Shown here in pieces: positions 35,158-43,734 of a stretch of DNA of 64,000 nt. Each line of letters begins with the position of its first letter. The first letter of the stretch is position 1. Made by a program: the position numbers and the translations under genes. The stretch lies in contig NZ_AP022586.1 in NCBI RefSeq assembly GCF_010731695.1, positions 2,294,001 to 2,358,000 on the forward strand, written 5' to 3'. This stretch comes from Mycolicibacterium litorale (GTDB lineage: Bacteria; Actinomycetota; Actinomycetes; Mycobacteriales; Mycobacteriaceae). The notes beneath the pieces were generated by a model. It had not been told where the DNA came from. It made no database searches and was given only the letters and a program-made list of their open reading frames with translations.

Positions 35158-36978
35158 TCAGGCCAGGTAGTCGGCGGGCAGTCCGTCGAGCATGCCGCGC
35201 AACATTCGGACGGCGTATTCCGAACTGCCGCCGCCCACGATGAGCGCGGCGAAGGCGAGGTCGCCGCGGTAGCCGGCGAACCAGGAGTGCGAACCGCCGG
35301 CGAACTCCGCCTCACCGGTCTTACCCCGCACGTCGCCGGCGCCGGCCAGGTCCTTGGCCGTGCCGTTGGTCACCACCAGCCGCATCATCGGCCGCAGGGC
35401 GTCGACCACCTTCGGGTCGACGGGCTGGTGCTGGCCGGTGACGACGGTGTCGCGGCCCTCGATCAGCCGCGGCACCGGCGTCTGGCCGGCGGCGACGGTG
35501 GCCGCGACGAGCGCCATGCCGAACGGGCTCACGACGACCTTGCCCTGGCCGAAACCGTCTTCGGTGCGTTCGGCGAGGTTGACGGTCGGCGGGACCGAAC
35601 CGGACACCGTCGGGATGCCTTCGATCCGGTAGTCCGGTCCGATGCCGTACTGCGCGGCCGCGGTGGTCAGTCCGCGCGGCGGCATCCGGCTGGCCAGTTC
35701 GGCGAACGTGGTGTTGCAGGAACTGGCGAACGCCCGCGACATCGGCACGGTGCCGAGATCGAATCCGCCGTAGTTCGGCACGGTCCGATGGCCGATGTCC
35801 ATGTGGCCGGGGCAGGGCAACATGGTGTTCGGAGTCGCCATATCGCGTTCGATGGCCGCGCCCGCGGTGACGATCTTGAACGTCGACCCCGGCGGGTACA
35901 GGCCCATGGTGGCCAGCGGGCCCTCCGCATCGGCGGCGGCGTTCTGCGCGACGGCCAGGATCTCGCCGGTCGAGGCCTTCATCGCGACGATCATCGCCTG
36001 TTTGCCGGTGAAGTTCACCGCGTTCTGCGCGGCGGTCTGCACGGCGCGGTCGAGGCTGATCGTCACTGACGGCGCGGGATCGCCGGGCACCTCGTTGAGG
36101 ACGTCGACGTCGACCCCGTTCTGGTTGACCGTGACCACCCGCCACCCGGAACGGCCGTCGAGTTCGTCGGCGACCTCCTTTTTGACCTCGTTGACGATCG
36201 CGGTGGCGAAACCCTCGTCGGTGGGCAGCAGATCCGGTTGCGGGGTGATGACCACCCCGGGCCGCGGGCCGAGGATGCCGGCCACCCGGTCGTGGTCGGC
36301 CTGGTTGAGGATCAGCAGGCTCATCGGTTCGGCCATCGAGCTCGCCTGTTCGGCGAGCCGCTGCGCATCGATCGTGGGCAGGAAGGGGCGCAGCGTGTCG
36401 GCCACCACGCGCGCGGTCGACATCAGCTCCGCGCCCGCCGCCCTAGCGTCGAGCGAGACGTGGTACCGGTAGCCGGGGACCAGCACGTCGGTGCCGCCAC
36501 GTTCGTTGACCGATGCTCGCGGCGGCGGGTCGGCGCGCAGGGCGAACGACTGGTTCTCCCCCAGCCGCGGATGCAGACCCGTTGTCGCCCAACGGACTTC
36601 CCAGCGGCCCTCGTCGCGCACCATGTTCAGCTGACCGTCGTAGGTCCAGGTGCGTTCCTTGGGCAGGTGCCAGGTGTAGCGGTAGGTGATGCTGCCGGTG
36701 TCCTCGGTGTACTTCGACCCGAGGATCTGTGCGTCGAGGTGGGTCGCCTGCAGTCCGGCCCAGGCGTCGTTCAGCGCGGCGCGTGCATCGGCGGGGCGGT
36801 CGGCGAGTTCGGCGGCCGCGGCGGTGTCACCGGTCGACAGCGCGGCGAAGAACTCCTCCGCGGCGGGCTCGGGTCCGTTGGGTTTGGGGGTGCAACCGCT
36901 GAGTCCGAGGCTGCCGAGGACTGTGGCCACCGTGAGCAGACAGGTGACCCTTGTTGCTGCTGAGGTTTTAGTTGCCAT
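35158..36978 (-). CDS. Penicillin-binding lipoprotein, class B (Rv2864c-like)
   Basis: A 606-residue transpeptidase that cross-links peptidoglycan on the outer face of the membrane. The N-terminal signal peptide ends with lipobox LGLSGC at about residue 29. An NTF2-like MecA_N-type domain follows (EFFAALSTGDTAAAAELA, then WHLPKERTWTYDG). The transpeptidase domain has the catalytic Ser in PGSTFKI, SCN in FASSCNTTF, and KTG in VRGKTGEAEF. It is co-transcribed with the DUF1707 gene, an association consistent with a cell-envelope role. Confidence 0.93.
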   Translation of the reverse strand: MATKTSAATRVTCLLTVATVLGSLGLSGCTPKPNGPEPAAEEFFAALSTGDTAAAAELADRPADARAALNDAWAGLQATHLDAQILGSKYTEDTGSITYRYTWHLPKERTWTYDGQLNMVRDEGRWEVRWATTGLHPRLGENQSFALRADPPPRASVNERGGTDVLVPGYRYHVSLDARAAGAELMSTARVVADTLRPFLPTIDAQRLAEQASSMAEPMSLLILNQADHDRVAGILGPRPGVVITPQPDLLPTDEGFATAIVNEVKKEVADELDGRSGWRVVTVNQNGVDVDVLNEVPGDPAPSVTISLDRAVQTAAQNAVNFTGKQAMIVAMKASTGEILAVAQNAAADAEGPLATMGLYPPGSTFKIVTAGAAIERDMATPNTMLPCPGHMDIGHRTVPNYGGFDLGTVPMSRAFASSCNTTFAELASRMPPRGLTTAAAQYGIGPDYRIEGIPTVSGSVPPTVNLAERTEDGFGQGKVVVSPFGMALVAATVAAGQTPVPRLIEGRDTVVTGQHQPVDPKVVDALRPMMRLVVTNGTAKDLAGAGDVRGKTGEAEFAGGSHSWFAGYRGDLAFAALIVGGGSSEYAVRMLRGMLDGLPADYLA

Positions 36979-37038
36979 TGAGGCAGATGTTAGGGATGTG
37001 GTGATCGGTTTCCGGGGAGGCGCACCGTGATGGGTTCG

Positions 37039-37971
37039 TTACCGCCGCAGCGCTGCGGACAATCGGTCGCCGGCGAAGACCATCGCCGCGGCCGCCGAGG
37101 GGTAGAGCTCCGTCAGCCCGAAGAAGCCGTGCACCAATCCCGGCGTGAGGTGCGTGCGCACCGGCACACCGGCGGCGTCCAGCGCCGCCGCAAAGCGTTC
37201 CCCCTGCGGCCGGATCGGATCGCACTCGGCGAGGATCACGGTGGTCTCGGGCAGGCCGGCCAGGTCGGCGTCGAGGAGATTGACGCGCGGATCGGTGGCC
37301 TGCAGCGGGCTCTCGAGATAGTTGTCCTGATGCCACTGCAGTTCGTCGCGCTCCAGGACGACACCGTCGTAGTCCGGATCCACGCCACGTTCCAGGTCGG
37401 TCGTGGTGACCGGATAGACGAGCAACTGGTGACGCAGCCGCGGGGCTCCGGCGTCGCGGGCATACAGGGCGGCCGCGCCGGCGAGGTTCCCGCCGGCGCT
37501 GTCTCCTGCCACCGCGACGCGGTCGTGGTCGACCGGCAGGCCCGACGCGGGATCGGCCGCCCAGACAAGCGCATCGACGGCGTCGTCGACCGCGGTCGGG
37601 AACCGCGATTCGGGCCCCCGGCGGTAGCCGACCGACAGCACCGCGCTGCTCGAGGCGTTGGCCAGTGCCCGGGTGGTGACGTCGTGGGTGTCGATGCTGC
37701 CCAGCAGCCAGCCGCCACCGTGGAGGTAGACCGTCAACGGCGGCGCCGTGTCCGGGCCGGCCGGTAGGTAGAGCCGGCCCGGAATCGACTGTGCGTCGCG
37801 GGTGGGGACGGCCAGGTCCACCACGCGGCGCACCGGCGGCCGGGCCAGGCCGCGGAACGACGATTCGAAGTTGTCGCGCGCGGTGGGCACCGGGAGCAGG
37901 TGGGCGTTCGGGCGGCCCGACGCCCCGGCCTCGTCCAGCAGTCGCTTCGCGACGGGGTCGATCGGCATCAC
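37039..37971 (-). CDS. Alpha/beta hydrolase, hormone-sensitive lipase family
   Basis: A 310-residue esterase of the HSL (family IV) group. The oxyanion motif is YLHGGGWLLGS, the nucleophile is in VAGDSAGGNLAG, Asp is in AECDPIRPQGE and His is in GLVHGFFG. The start is GTG 37971 or the adjacent ATG 37968. It lies four bases after the GntR gene on the same strand and diverges from the Fe-ADH/Baeyer-Villiger operon. It may hydrolyse the ester or lactone produced there; that link is inferred. Confidence 0.88.
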   Translation of the reverse strand: MMPIDPVAKRLLDEAGASGRPNAHLLPVPTARDNFESSFRGLARPPVRRVVDLAVPTRDAQSIPGRLYLPAGPDTAPPLTVYLHGGGWLLGSIDTHDVTTRALANASSSAVLSVGYRRGPESRFPTAVDDAVDALVWAADPASGLPVDHDRVAVAGDSAGGNLAGAAALYARDAGAPRLRHQLLVYPVTTTDLERGVDPDYDGVVLERDELQWHQDNYLESPLQATDPRVNLLDADLAGLPETTVILAECDPIRPQGERFAAALDAAGVPVRTHLTPGLVHGFFGLTELYPSAAAAMVFAGDRLSAALRR

Positions 37972-37975
37972 GGGG

Positions 37976-38692
37976 TCATGCCCGGCCGGCGCGGCGCTCG
38001 GCCAGGACTGCGTTGACTTCGTGCCGGGCTTCCTCGATGTGGGCGGTCATGGCGGCCGAGGCGCCGGCCGCGTCGCGCTCGCGGACCGCAGCGATCACCG
38101 CGGCGTGCCCGCGGATCGTCGACTCGTGGATCACCGCGAGATCGTCGCGATCCAGTCGCGAGAACGCCGCGGCCCGAAGGTCTTCCACCACCTGGATGAG
38201 GATCGCGTTACCGCTCATGCGCGCGATCGCGAGATGGAACTCCGAGTCGGCCCGCCGGAATTCGTGCACGTCGGCGCTCGCGGTCAACGCCGCCTGGCAG
38301 GAGTCCAGCCACTGCAGGTCTTCGGCCGTCCCGCGCTGGGCGGCCAGACCCGCGCCCATCGCCTCGACGGCCAGTCGGAGCTCGAAGACGTCGCCGAGTC
38401 GCCGGAGGTACTCCTCGTCGTCGACCGCGGTGTTCAACGCCGCAGCCGTCGGTGAGACGACCGTGCCCGCGCTGCCGCGCTTGGTGGTGAGCAGACCTTC
38501 ACCCTGCAGCACCCGGATGGCTTCGCGGACCGTCACCCGTGACACGCCCAGCCCTTCGGCCAGCGCGCGCTCGGCCGGCAGCCGCTCGCCCGGCAGCAGG
38601 ACGCCGAGCGCGACCGCACGACGGACGCGGTCGACGACCGCGGCGTAGGCCGGCGGTGTCTGCACGGGGCGCAGCAGGAAATCCTCGGACAT
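37976..38692 (-). CDS. GntR/FadR-family (FCD) transcriptional regulator
   Basis: A 238-residue regulator. The wHTH is visible as GERLPAERALAEGLGVSRVTVREAIRVL, followed by the wing TTKRGSAGT. The FCD domain contains FELRLAVEAMGAGLA, ADSEFHLAIARMSGN and HESTIRGHAAVI with metal-binding Asp/His residues. I chose the ATG at 38692. It is divergent from the Fe-ADH operon across 83 bases, the classic position for the regulator of that module. Confidence 0.88.
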   Translation of the reverse strand: MSEDFLLRPVQTPPAYAAVVDRVRRAVALGVLLPGERLPAERALAEGLGVSRVTVREAIRVLQGEGLLTTKRGSAGTVVSPTAAALNTAVDDEEYLRRLGDVFELRLAVEAMGAGLAAQRGTAEDLQWLDSCQAALTASADVHEFRRADSEFHLAIARMSGNAILIQVVEDLRAAAFSRLDRDDLAVIHESTIRGHAAVIAAVRERDAAGASAAMTAHIEEARHEVNAVLAERRAGRA

Positions 38693-38775
38693 GTCGGATG
38701 CAGGATAACGCCGCACCGGCGCGCGGTCTGATGGTATGAAAAGCAAACCAAGAACGACTCATCAGCTGGAGCTCA

Positions 38776-39996
38776 GTGACCCCCGACATCATCGGCCCGT
38801 TCGCCAACCACCTTCCGGTGCGCATCACCTTCGGCGACGGCGCCGCCCTCCACCTGCACGACGTCCTCGACGCGATCGGCGCCGCACGCGTGCTCGTGCT
38901 CACCGACCAGGACATCGAGGTCTACAACCCCGCGGTCGCCGCCGTGCTCGCCGCGCTGGACACTGCGGGGCGCACCGTATCGCGGTGGCCCAAGCCGCCC
39001 GGCGAGCCGACGATCGCGATGGTCGACGCGGCGGCCGCGCGGCTCGCCGCCGAACCTGTCGACGCGATCGTCGCCCTCGGTGGCGGCTCGGTGATCGACA
39101 CCGCCAAGGCCGCGCGGCTGTGTCACCAGCGCGGCATGACCTTCGCGCAGTTCCTGGGCTCCGAGCGCGAGTTCCCCGAGCCGGCCCTGCCGCTCATCGC
39201 CGTGCCGACCACCGCAGGAACGGGATCGGAGGTGTCGGGCGGTTCGGTGGTGTCCGATCCCGGCGCCGGCCGCAAAGCCGGTATCGCGCACCCTAATCTG
39301 CGGGCGCAGTACGCGGTGGTCGACCCGGTGCTCACCTGGAGCATGCCGCCTGCGATGACCGCCAACACCGGGATCGACGCCCTCGCACAGGCGATGGCGG
39401 CGGTGATCGCCAAGGTCCGCACGCCGATCGGCGACGCCATCGCCCTGGAAGCGGTGCGCCTGATGAGCGGATCGCTGCCGCGGGCCTACCGGGACGGCCG
39501 CGACGCTCACGCGCGGGCGCAGATGGCCTGCGGCAGCATGATGGCCGGTTTGGCGATGAACATCTCGGACTGCGCGGCCGAGCATTCACTCGGACAGGCG
39601 ATCGGCGGCCTCACCGGCGCTCCCCACGGACTGACCATCGGCGTGGTGCTGGCCGAGACCCTCGAGCGGGAGCGACGAGTCGTCCCCGAACGGCTCGAGC
39701 GCATCGCCGACGCATGGGGGCTACCCCGTGACGGCGCCGGCGACGGCACCCGCCTGGTGACGGCGGTGCGCCTGCTGCTCGACGAGCTGGACTTTCCGGT
39801 GCTGGCCGATCTCGGCCTCACCGACGCCGACCTCGACCGGCTGACCGATGCCGCACTGGCCGACTACTTCATCACCATGTCGCCGCAGCCGTGGCAGCGG
39901 GCGGAGGTGCGCGACGCCTTCGCCGCGGCGCTGGGTACCCCACGCCGCAGGGCCGCGGCGGGCACTGAACAGGAGATCGATGCTCTCACAAGCTGA
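38776..39996 (+). CDS. Iron-containing alcohol dehydrogenase family protein with altered metal site
   Basis: A 406-residue group III alcohol dehydrogenase fold. Visible are the NAD-binding ALGGGSVIDTAKAARL, PTTAGTGSEVSGGSVV and the helical metal domain. By alignment to E. coli FucO (ligands D196, H200, H263, H277; H267 catalytic) the positions here are Asp201, Gln205, His270, His284 and Gln274. One ligand His and the catalytic His are thus replaced by Gln. It probably oxidises an alcohol to a ketone or aldehyde, but the metal requirement may differ. GTG 38776 follows GGAG and overlaps the monooxygenase start. Confidence 0.88.
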   Translation: MTPDIIGPFANHLPVRITFGDGAALHLHDVLDAIGAARVLVLTDQDIEVYNPAVAAVLAALDTAGRTVSRWPKPPGEPTIAMVDAAAARLAAEPVDAIVALGGGSVIDTAKAARLCHQRGMTFAQFLGSEREFPEPALPLIAVPTTAGTGSEVSGGSVVSDPGAGRKAGIAHPNLRAQYAVVDPVLTWSMPPAMTANTGIDALAQAMAAVIAKVRTPIGDAIALEAVRLMSGSLPRAYRDGRDAHARAQMACGSMMAGLAMNISDCAAEHSLGQAIGGLTGAPHGLTIGVVLAETLERERRVVPERLERIADAWGLPRDGAGDGTRLVTAVRLLLDELDFPVLADLGLTDADLDRLTDAALADYFITMSPQPWQRAEVRDAFAAALGTPRRRAAAGTEQEIDALTS

Positions 39997-41629
39997 TTCG
40001 GGCACCCCGTCGACCGTCGACGTGGTGATCGTCGGAGCCGGGTTCGCCGGGCTCTACATGCTGCACCGCATGCGCGGGCTCGGTCTGAGCGCACACATCC
40101 TGGAGCGCGCCGAGGACGTCGGCGGCACCTGGTACTGGAACCGGTATCCGGGGGCGCGCTGCGACATCGAGAGCGTCGACTACTCGTACTCCTTCGACGA
40201 GCAGCTCACCCGCGAGTGGCGATGGACCGAGCGCTACGCGGCCCAGCCGGAGATCCTGTCCTACATCGGCCATGCCGCCGACCGCTTCGACCTGCGCCGC
40301 GACATCACCTTCGGCACCACCGTCGCCTCGGCGCACTGGGACGACGACACCGCGACGTGGACCCTGACCTGCGACACCGGTGCGGTGGTCCGCACGACGT
40401 ACTGCGTGATGGCCACGGGCTGTCTGTCGGTCGCCAAGCAACCCGACGTCCCCGGACTGTCCGAGTTCACCGGACGCTGGTTCCACACCGGCCGGTGGCC
40501 GCACGAACCGGTCGACTTCACCGGCCGGCGCGTCGCCGTCGTGGGCACCGGATCCTCCGGCATCCAGGCCATTCCGCAAATCGCGGCCGCGGCGGACTTC
40601 GTCCACGTGCTGCAACGCACCCCGAACTACAGCATGCCGGCGCAGAACCGGCCGCTGTCCGCGGCCGAATTCGACGCCGCCATCGCCGATTTCGCGACGC
40701 GTCGGCGGATCTGCGAGCAGTCCGACGCGGGTGTCCCGCATCCGCCGCCCACGCAGTCGACCTTCGAGGTGACGCCCGCCGAACGCGAACGCCGCTTCGA
40801 GGAGGGCTGGCAACGCGGCGGGATCAACGCACTGTCCGCCGCGTTCACCGACTTCTTCACCGACGAGGAAGCCAACCGGTTGGCGCAGGACTTCGTGCGG
40901 CGCAAGATCCACGAGATCGTCGCCGATGAGCGGACGGCCGACCTGCTGTGCCCGCACCATCACATCGGCACCAAGCGCACCTGCGTGGACACCGGCTACT
41001 ACGCCACCTACAACCGCGACAACGTCGAACTCATCGACGTGCGTACGAATCCGATCGAACACGTCACCACCACCGGCGTCCAGCTCACCGGCCGCCACAT
41101 CGACGCCGATGTGATCGTCTTCGCGATCGGCTTCGACGCGATCACCGGCGCCCTGGCCGACATCGACATCCGCGGCGTCGACGGCGTCGAACTGCACGAC
41201 GTGTGGGCCCACGGACCGCGGACGCTGCTCGGGCTGCAGACCGCCGGGTTTCCCAACCTGTTCATGGTGACCGGGCCGGGCAGCCCCTCGGTGCTGAGCA
41301 ACATGCTGGTGTCGATCGAACAGCACGTCGACTGGATCACCGACTGCCTGGCACATCTGGATGCTCACGGGCTCGAGCGGATCGAGGCGACCGAAGACGC
41401 CCAGGACCGGTGGATGGACCACGTCGCCGCCCTGGCGGCCGACACGCTCTACCCGCAGGCGACGTCGTGGTACCTCGGCGCCAACATCCCTGGCAAACCG
41501 CGGACCTTCATGCCCTACGTCGCGGGCTGCGGGCAGTACCGCCGGGAATGTGAGCAGGTGGTCGCCGACGGCTACGCGGGGTTCCTGCTGGGCCGGCCGA
41601 GCCCGGTGGCCGAGGGCAGCCGCGCATGA
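39980..41629 (+). CDS. Baeyer-Villiger flavin monooxygenase
   Basis: A 549-residue FAD/NADPH monooxygenase. FAD motif IVGAGFAGLYMLHRM near residue 17, DVGGTWYWNRYPGARCD, the Baeyer-Villiger fingerprint FTGRWFHTGRWP, and the NADPH motif VVGTGSSGIQ. It resembles cyclohexanone/phenylacetone-type enzymes that insert oxygen next to a ketone to give an ester or lactone. The ATG at 39980 follows AGGAG and lies 17 bases inside the end of the Fe-ADH gene. It is coupled to the following ligase (ATGA). Confidence 0.92.
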   Translation: MLSQADSGTPSTVDVVIVGAGFAGLYMLHRMRGLGLSAHILERAEDVGGTWYWNRYPGARCDIESVDYSYSFDEQLTREWRWTERYAAQPEILSYIGHAADRFDLRRDITFGTTVASAHWDDDTATWTLTCDTGAVVRTTYCVMATGCLSVAKQPDVPGLSEFTGRWFHTGRWPHEPVDFTGRRVAVVGTGSSGIQAIPQIAAAADFVHVLQRTPNYSMPAQNRPLSAAEFDAAIADFATRRRICEQSDAGVPHPPPTQSTFEVTPAERERRFEEGWQRGGINALSAAFTDFFTDEEANRLAQDFVRRKIHEIVADERTADLLCPHHHIGTKRTCVDTGYYATYNRDNVELIDVRTNPIEHVTTTGVQLTGRHIDADVIVFAIGFDAITGALADIDIRGVDGVELHDVWAHGPRTLLGLQTAGFPNLFMVTGPGSPSVLSNMLVSIEQHVDWITDCLAHLDAHGLERIEATEDAQDRWMDHVAALAADTLYPQATSWYLGANIPGKPRTFMPYVAGCGQYRRECEQVVADGYAGFLLGRPSPVAEGSRA

Positions 41630-43026
41630 CCGACGCACCGGGCGGGCGGACCGCCGCGGAGGTCCTCGCCCACCTGCAGGACAACGACATCAGCACCGTG
41701 ATCATCGGCGGCTCCGACACCCACGGGGTCATGCGGGGCAAACGCATGCCCATCGAGCAACTACCCCGGGTCCTCGAGCACGGGATGCCGATGTGTGACG
41801 TGTTCTGGGTCATGCATGTCGACGAATCCGACCTGGTGCCGCGGCCCGACGGCCATCGCGGCTACTTCCCCACCGAGACCCAGGGCTACCCCGACATCCT
41901 GGGGGTCCCCGACCTCACGACGCTGCGCGTCGTGCCGTGGCATCGCCGGACCGCACTGCTGCTCTGCGACTGGACCCTGCACGACGAGGACCGGCCGGTG
42001 CCCATCTCGCCGCGGGCGGTGCTGCGCCGGGTCGTCGAGCGCGCCGGCGAGCTGGGCTACCAACCGCTCAGCGCGCTGGAACTGGAGTTCTACCTGCTGC
42101 GCGAGAAGGCGGGCACCGCGCACCACAAGCGGGCCGCCGAACTGGTTCCGCTGCAGGAGGTCGCGAGCACCTACGGCGTGGTGATGGGATCGTTGCAGGA
42201 GGAGATCGGCGAGCTGATCCGCCGCCACATGCTCGATTACGGACTGCCCGTGGAGGCCTGCAACCCCGAGACCGGCCCCGGGCAGTTCGAGATCACGCTG
42301 CGCTACGGCGACAGCCTGCGCTCGGCCGACGACGCCTTCCTCTTCAAGTCGGCGATCAAAGAGGTTGCGGCGCAACAGGACCTACTCGCCACCTTCATGG
42401 CGAAACCGTCGAGCAGCTGGGCGGGCAACAGCTGCCACATCCACATGAGCCTGCGCGACACCGACGGCCGCGCGGTCTTCTTCGACGCCGGCGCACCGGA
42501 TCAGCTGTCCGGAACCCTGCGTCACTTCACCGGCGGGATCCTGGCCTCCATGCGGGAGTTCACCGCGATCATGGCGCCGACACCGAACTCGTACCGCCGG
42601 TACGTCCCGTATTCGTGGGCGGGCACCACGACCACCTGGGGGGTGGAGAACCGCTCGGTCGGTGTCCGGATCATCCGCGACGGACAGAGCGGTACCCGGC
42701 TGGAGCACCGCCAGCCCGGCGGCGACGCCAACCCGTATCTCGCGACCGCCGCGGCACTGGCCGGGGGCCTGCACGGTCTGGTCAACGAGATCGACCCCGG
42801 CGAGATGGCCGCGAGCGACGTCTACGGGGCGCCCGTGGGCCGGCACACCGCGCTGCCGACGACCCTCGGTGAGGCGTTGGACCTGCTGGAGCACGGCACG
42901 GTCGCTCGCGAGTGGTTCGGCGACGACTTCGTCGACCACTACGTGGCGATGAAACGTGCGGAGCTGCAGGCACAGTCGCTGGCCGTCACCGACTGGGAGG
43001 TCGCCCGCTACCTGGAGTCGATCTAG
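41626..43026 (+). CDS. Glutamine synthetase-like gamma-glutamyl ligase
   Basis: A 466-residue GS-fold ligase, paralogous to the glnA4-type gene at 23-24 kb but clearly diverged. Motifs: IIGGSDTHGVMRGKRMP, the metal ligand ALELEFYLLRE, SSWAGNSCHIHMSLRDTDG, TPNSYRRYVP, the ATP-site ENRSVGVRII and HRQPGGDANPYL. True glutamine synthesis is unlikely; such proteins glutamylate amines or other amino compounds. The start overlaps the monooxygenase stop (ATGA), so it belongs to the Fe-ADH/monooxygenase operon. Confidence 0.9.
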   Translation: MTDAPGGRTAAEVLAHLQDNDISTVIIGGSDTHGVMRGKRMPIEQLPRVLEHGMPMCDVFWVMHVDESDLVPRPDGHRGYFPTETQGYPDILGVPDLTTLRVVPWHRRTALLLCDWTLHDEDRPVPISPRAVLRRVVERAGELGYQPLSALELEFYLLREKAGTAHHKRAAELVPLQEVASTYGVVMGSLQEEIGELIRRHMLDYGLPVEACNPETGPGQFEITLRYGDSLRSADDAFLFKSAIKEVAAQQDLLATFMAKPSSSWAGNSCHIHMSLRDTDGRAVFFDAGAPDQLSGTLRHFTGGILASMREFTAIMAPTPNSYRRYVPYSWAGTTTTWGVENRSVGVRIIRDGQSGTRLEHRQPGGDANPYLATAAALAGGLHGLVNEIDPGEMAASDVYGAPVGRHTALPTTLGEALDLLEHGTVAREWFGDDFVDHYVAMKRAELQAQSLAVTDWEVARYLESI

Positions 43027-43712
43027 CCGCCGGCGGCCGGCGCGCGGACGACCAGCGGCACCGCCGGGAAGTACGCCGCCATCTCCGACCGGGACGCGCG
43101 CAATGTCGCGGTGCCGTAACCCCGTTTGCGGTGCTCGGGGTGGATCCAGATCCGCACGTTCACCTCACCGCCGGCCAGCTCGCCGAACACCATGCCGATC
43201 TTCTGGTCGCCGACGGTCGCGACCAACCAGACCGCTTCCTCGGCGTCGACCCGGTCGACCGCCGCGCTGATCTCGTCGTCGAGCGCGCCGGCCGGTGCGC
43301 CCGAACCGTCACCGGCCGCGCGGACGTCGGCGGTGCGCGCGGCGAACACGTCGCGGTCGTCGGCCGCCGAGAACGGCCGCAGCACAACGGGTTCCGACCG
43401 TCGCGGCTGCTCCCCCATCGTGAAGCTCAGCTGGTTGTTGAGGTCGTCGAGCTCGGCGGCGATGCGGCGTCGCGACACCTTGGTCAACCGGTCGAACGAC
43501 AGCCCGAGCACGGCCTCAGCCCCGGTCACCGAGATTCCCAGCAGGGCGGCGAGGTCCTGGATGGCGGCGTCGTAATCCTCGGCGGCCACGATCACGTCGA
43601 GCACTTCGTGGCGGCGTTCCAGCGCGCGCATCAGCGCGTCGGCGATCTCCCGGCGGATGACGCGGCGATCACGGGCGTCACCGCGCTCACGGACGTCGTC
43701 GGGGTCGGTCAT
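43023..43712 (-). CDS. GNAT acetyltransferase with GyrA-like helical N-terminal segment
   Basis: A 229-residue protein. Residues about 20-90 resemble the GyrA/ParC C-gate helices: ALERRHEVLDVIV, AIQDLAALLGIS, and AVLGLSFDRLTKVSRRRI match the gyrase pattern of repeated HEVL, LS/AxAIL and RLTxxxRxKI blocks. Residues about 110-229 form a GNAT domain (VWLVATVGDQKIGMVFGEL, IWIHPEHRKRGYGTATL). The function is unknown. The stop shares CTAG with the convergent ligase gene. Confidence 0.8.
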   Translation of the reverse strand: MTDPDDVRERGDARDRRVIRREIADALMRALERRHEVLDVIVAAEDYDAAIQDLAALLGISVTGAEAVLGLSFDRLTKVSRRRIAAELDDLNNQLSFTMGEQPRRSEPVVLRPFSAADDRDVFAARTADVRAAGDGSGAPAGALDDEISAAVDRVDAEEAVWLVATVGDQKIGMVFGELAGGEVNVRIWIHPEHRKRGYGTATLRASRSEMAAYFPAVPLVVRAPAAGG

Positions 43713-43734
43713 GGCGCCAGCGTAGCCGCCGGGA

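Noticed and set aside
39986..41638. 550-codon minus-strand frame opposite the Baeyer-Villiger gene
   Set aside because: The plus strand has FAD, NADPH and fingerprint motifs; the minus-strand frame has none.
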